From assembly GCA_947457715.1 (NCBI GenBank), contig CANGXK010000154.1:1-6630 (forward strand): DNA of 6,630 nucleotides. The letters are read 5' to 3'. The stretch is from Gemmatimonadota bacterium. Its GTDB lineage: Bacteria > Gemmatimonadota > Gemmatimonadetes > Gemmatimonadales > Gemmatimonadaceae. A program made the position numbers and the translations under genes. The notes beneath the pieces were generated by a model, which had not been told where the DNA came from, did no database searches, and was given only the letters and a program-made list of their open reading frames with translations. Numbering within the stretch: position 1 is the first letter of the stretch; every line of letters starts with the position of its first letter. Shown in pieces: positions 6,109 through 6,630 of this stretch.

Positions 6109-6630
6109 GACTCACGCCGCACGGGCCATCGTTCCTGTCGTGGATGGATCAGGCGGTCTTTCTCGCGTACGCGGCGGCAGGGCACCACGCGGTGTCCCAG
6201 CTTCTGTGGCAGTACGGTTCCGCCGTGGATGTCGACGGATTGCAGCGGTTCCGAGCCAACCTCGAACACGGGCTGCTTGCCCGGCTGGTGCAGCCCGCCG
6301 TGCTCCCGATGGGGCGACATCGCTGGGTGCGCGTCGCCCCGACCCACGCCACCCTCCTCGTAGACGCACCCCCTATTCCACCGCTGGCGCTGCGCGCCTG
6401 GGCTGACGCGCAGGTGGAGTTGCCCCTCGACCCGGCGCTCGGACCGGGATGGCGGCTCACCGTGCAGCCACTCACCGACGGCGCCACGGCGGTGTCGCTC
6501 GTGGTGTCCCACTGCCTGTCCGATGGCACCGCGACGATGCTCGCGGTGTGCGACGCCGTAGAGGGACGACGCATTGCGCTACCCTTTTCCGCCCCGACGC
6601 CGGGCCGTTATGCGGCGCGGGCGCTCGGGG
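6105..6630 (+). CDS. Second HxxxDG acyltransferase/condensation-like protein, 3' partial
   Basis: An open frame starts at ATG 6105-6107 and runs to the window edge without a stop (175 codons seen, remainder outside). The start overlaps the preceding stop as ATGA, and GGAG (6097-6100) lies 4 bases upstream, so translational coupling is likely. S-H136-C-L-S-D140-G141 (135-141) is an HxxxDG motif at the place expected for the N-lobe of the condensation/WS-DGAT/PapA fold. The opening stretch LTPHGPSFLSWMDQAVFL (3-20) resembles the substrate-tunnel start of wax ester synthase-type acyltransferases, while W34, the DVDGLQRFRANLEHGLL stretch (42-58) and GRHRWVRV (70-77) look conserved-type but I cannot name a subfamily. 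It is clearly different in sequence from its neighbour rather than a recent duplicate. It likely acts with it on the same molecule. Without the C-lobe, the exact family is uncertain. Confidence 0.75.
   Translation, partial: MRLTPHGPSFLSWMDQAVFLAYAAAGHHAVSQLLWQYGSAVDVDGLQRFRANLEHGLLARLVQPAVLPMGRHRWVRVAPTHATLLVDAPPIPPLALRAWADAQVELPLDPALGPGWRLTVQPLTDGATAVSLVVSHCLSDGTATMLAVCDAVEGRRIALPFSAPTPGRYAARALG

Noticed and set aside
5973..6512. 179-codon - strand frame at the right end
   Set aside because: It lies opposite both acyltransferase genes, across their coupled junction, and has no recognisable domain.

Overview
The window is about two-thirds GC and reads like a free-living, high-GC, Gram-negative-type bacterium. 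A Gemmatimonadota-like source is my best guess. It rests on general impression: a lipoprotein whose mature start is C-G-T-D-S-T-A-P, a periplasmic-type amidohydrolase, and weak Shine-Dalgarno sites at several genes. It is not proven. I found no transposase, integrase, tRNA, rRNA or CRISPR array.

Layout. Positions 1-308 show no convincing gene. A ComM/YifB-type AAA+ ATPase (309-1877, +) follows. It converges tail to tail with an exported D-aminoacylase/N-acyl-D-amino-acid deacylase-like amidohydrolase (1922-3511, -), with 44 bp between the stops. Upstream of the amidohydrolase, on the same strand, is a small FKBP-type peptidyl-prolyl isomerase lipoprotein (3604-4122, -). A clear intrinsic terminator (3537-3567) separates these two genes. 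A gene-poor stretch of about 600 bp (4123-4728) holds a palindrome, a 13-bp direct repeat at 20-bp spacing and a strong bulged hairpin. On its far side begins a + strand operon of two HxxxDG acyltransferase/condensation-superfamily proteins (4729-6108, and 6105 to the window edge). These are coupled by a 4-bp ATGA overlap.

How the genes relate. The left part is housekeeping in character: DNA uptake/recombination (ComM), cell-envelope amino-acid or peptidoglycan-derivative turnover (amidohydrolase) and envelope protein folding (FKBP). The right part is probably the start of a biosynthetic cluster. Two stand-alone PapA/WS-DGAT-like acyltransferases in tandem suggest two sequential ester- or amide-forming acylations of one scaffold, as in mycobacterial glycolipid pathways. 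The partner genes (acyl-activating enzyme, carrier protein or PKS, transporter) would lie beyond the right edge and cannot be seen. This tandem pair is the best candidate here for an undescribed pathway.
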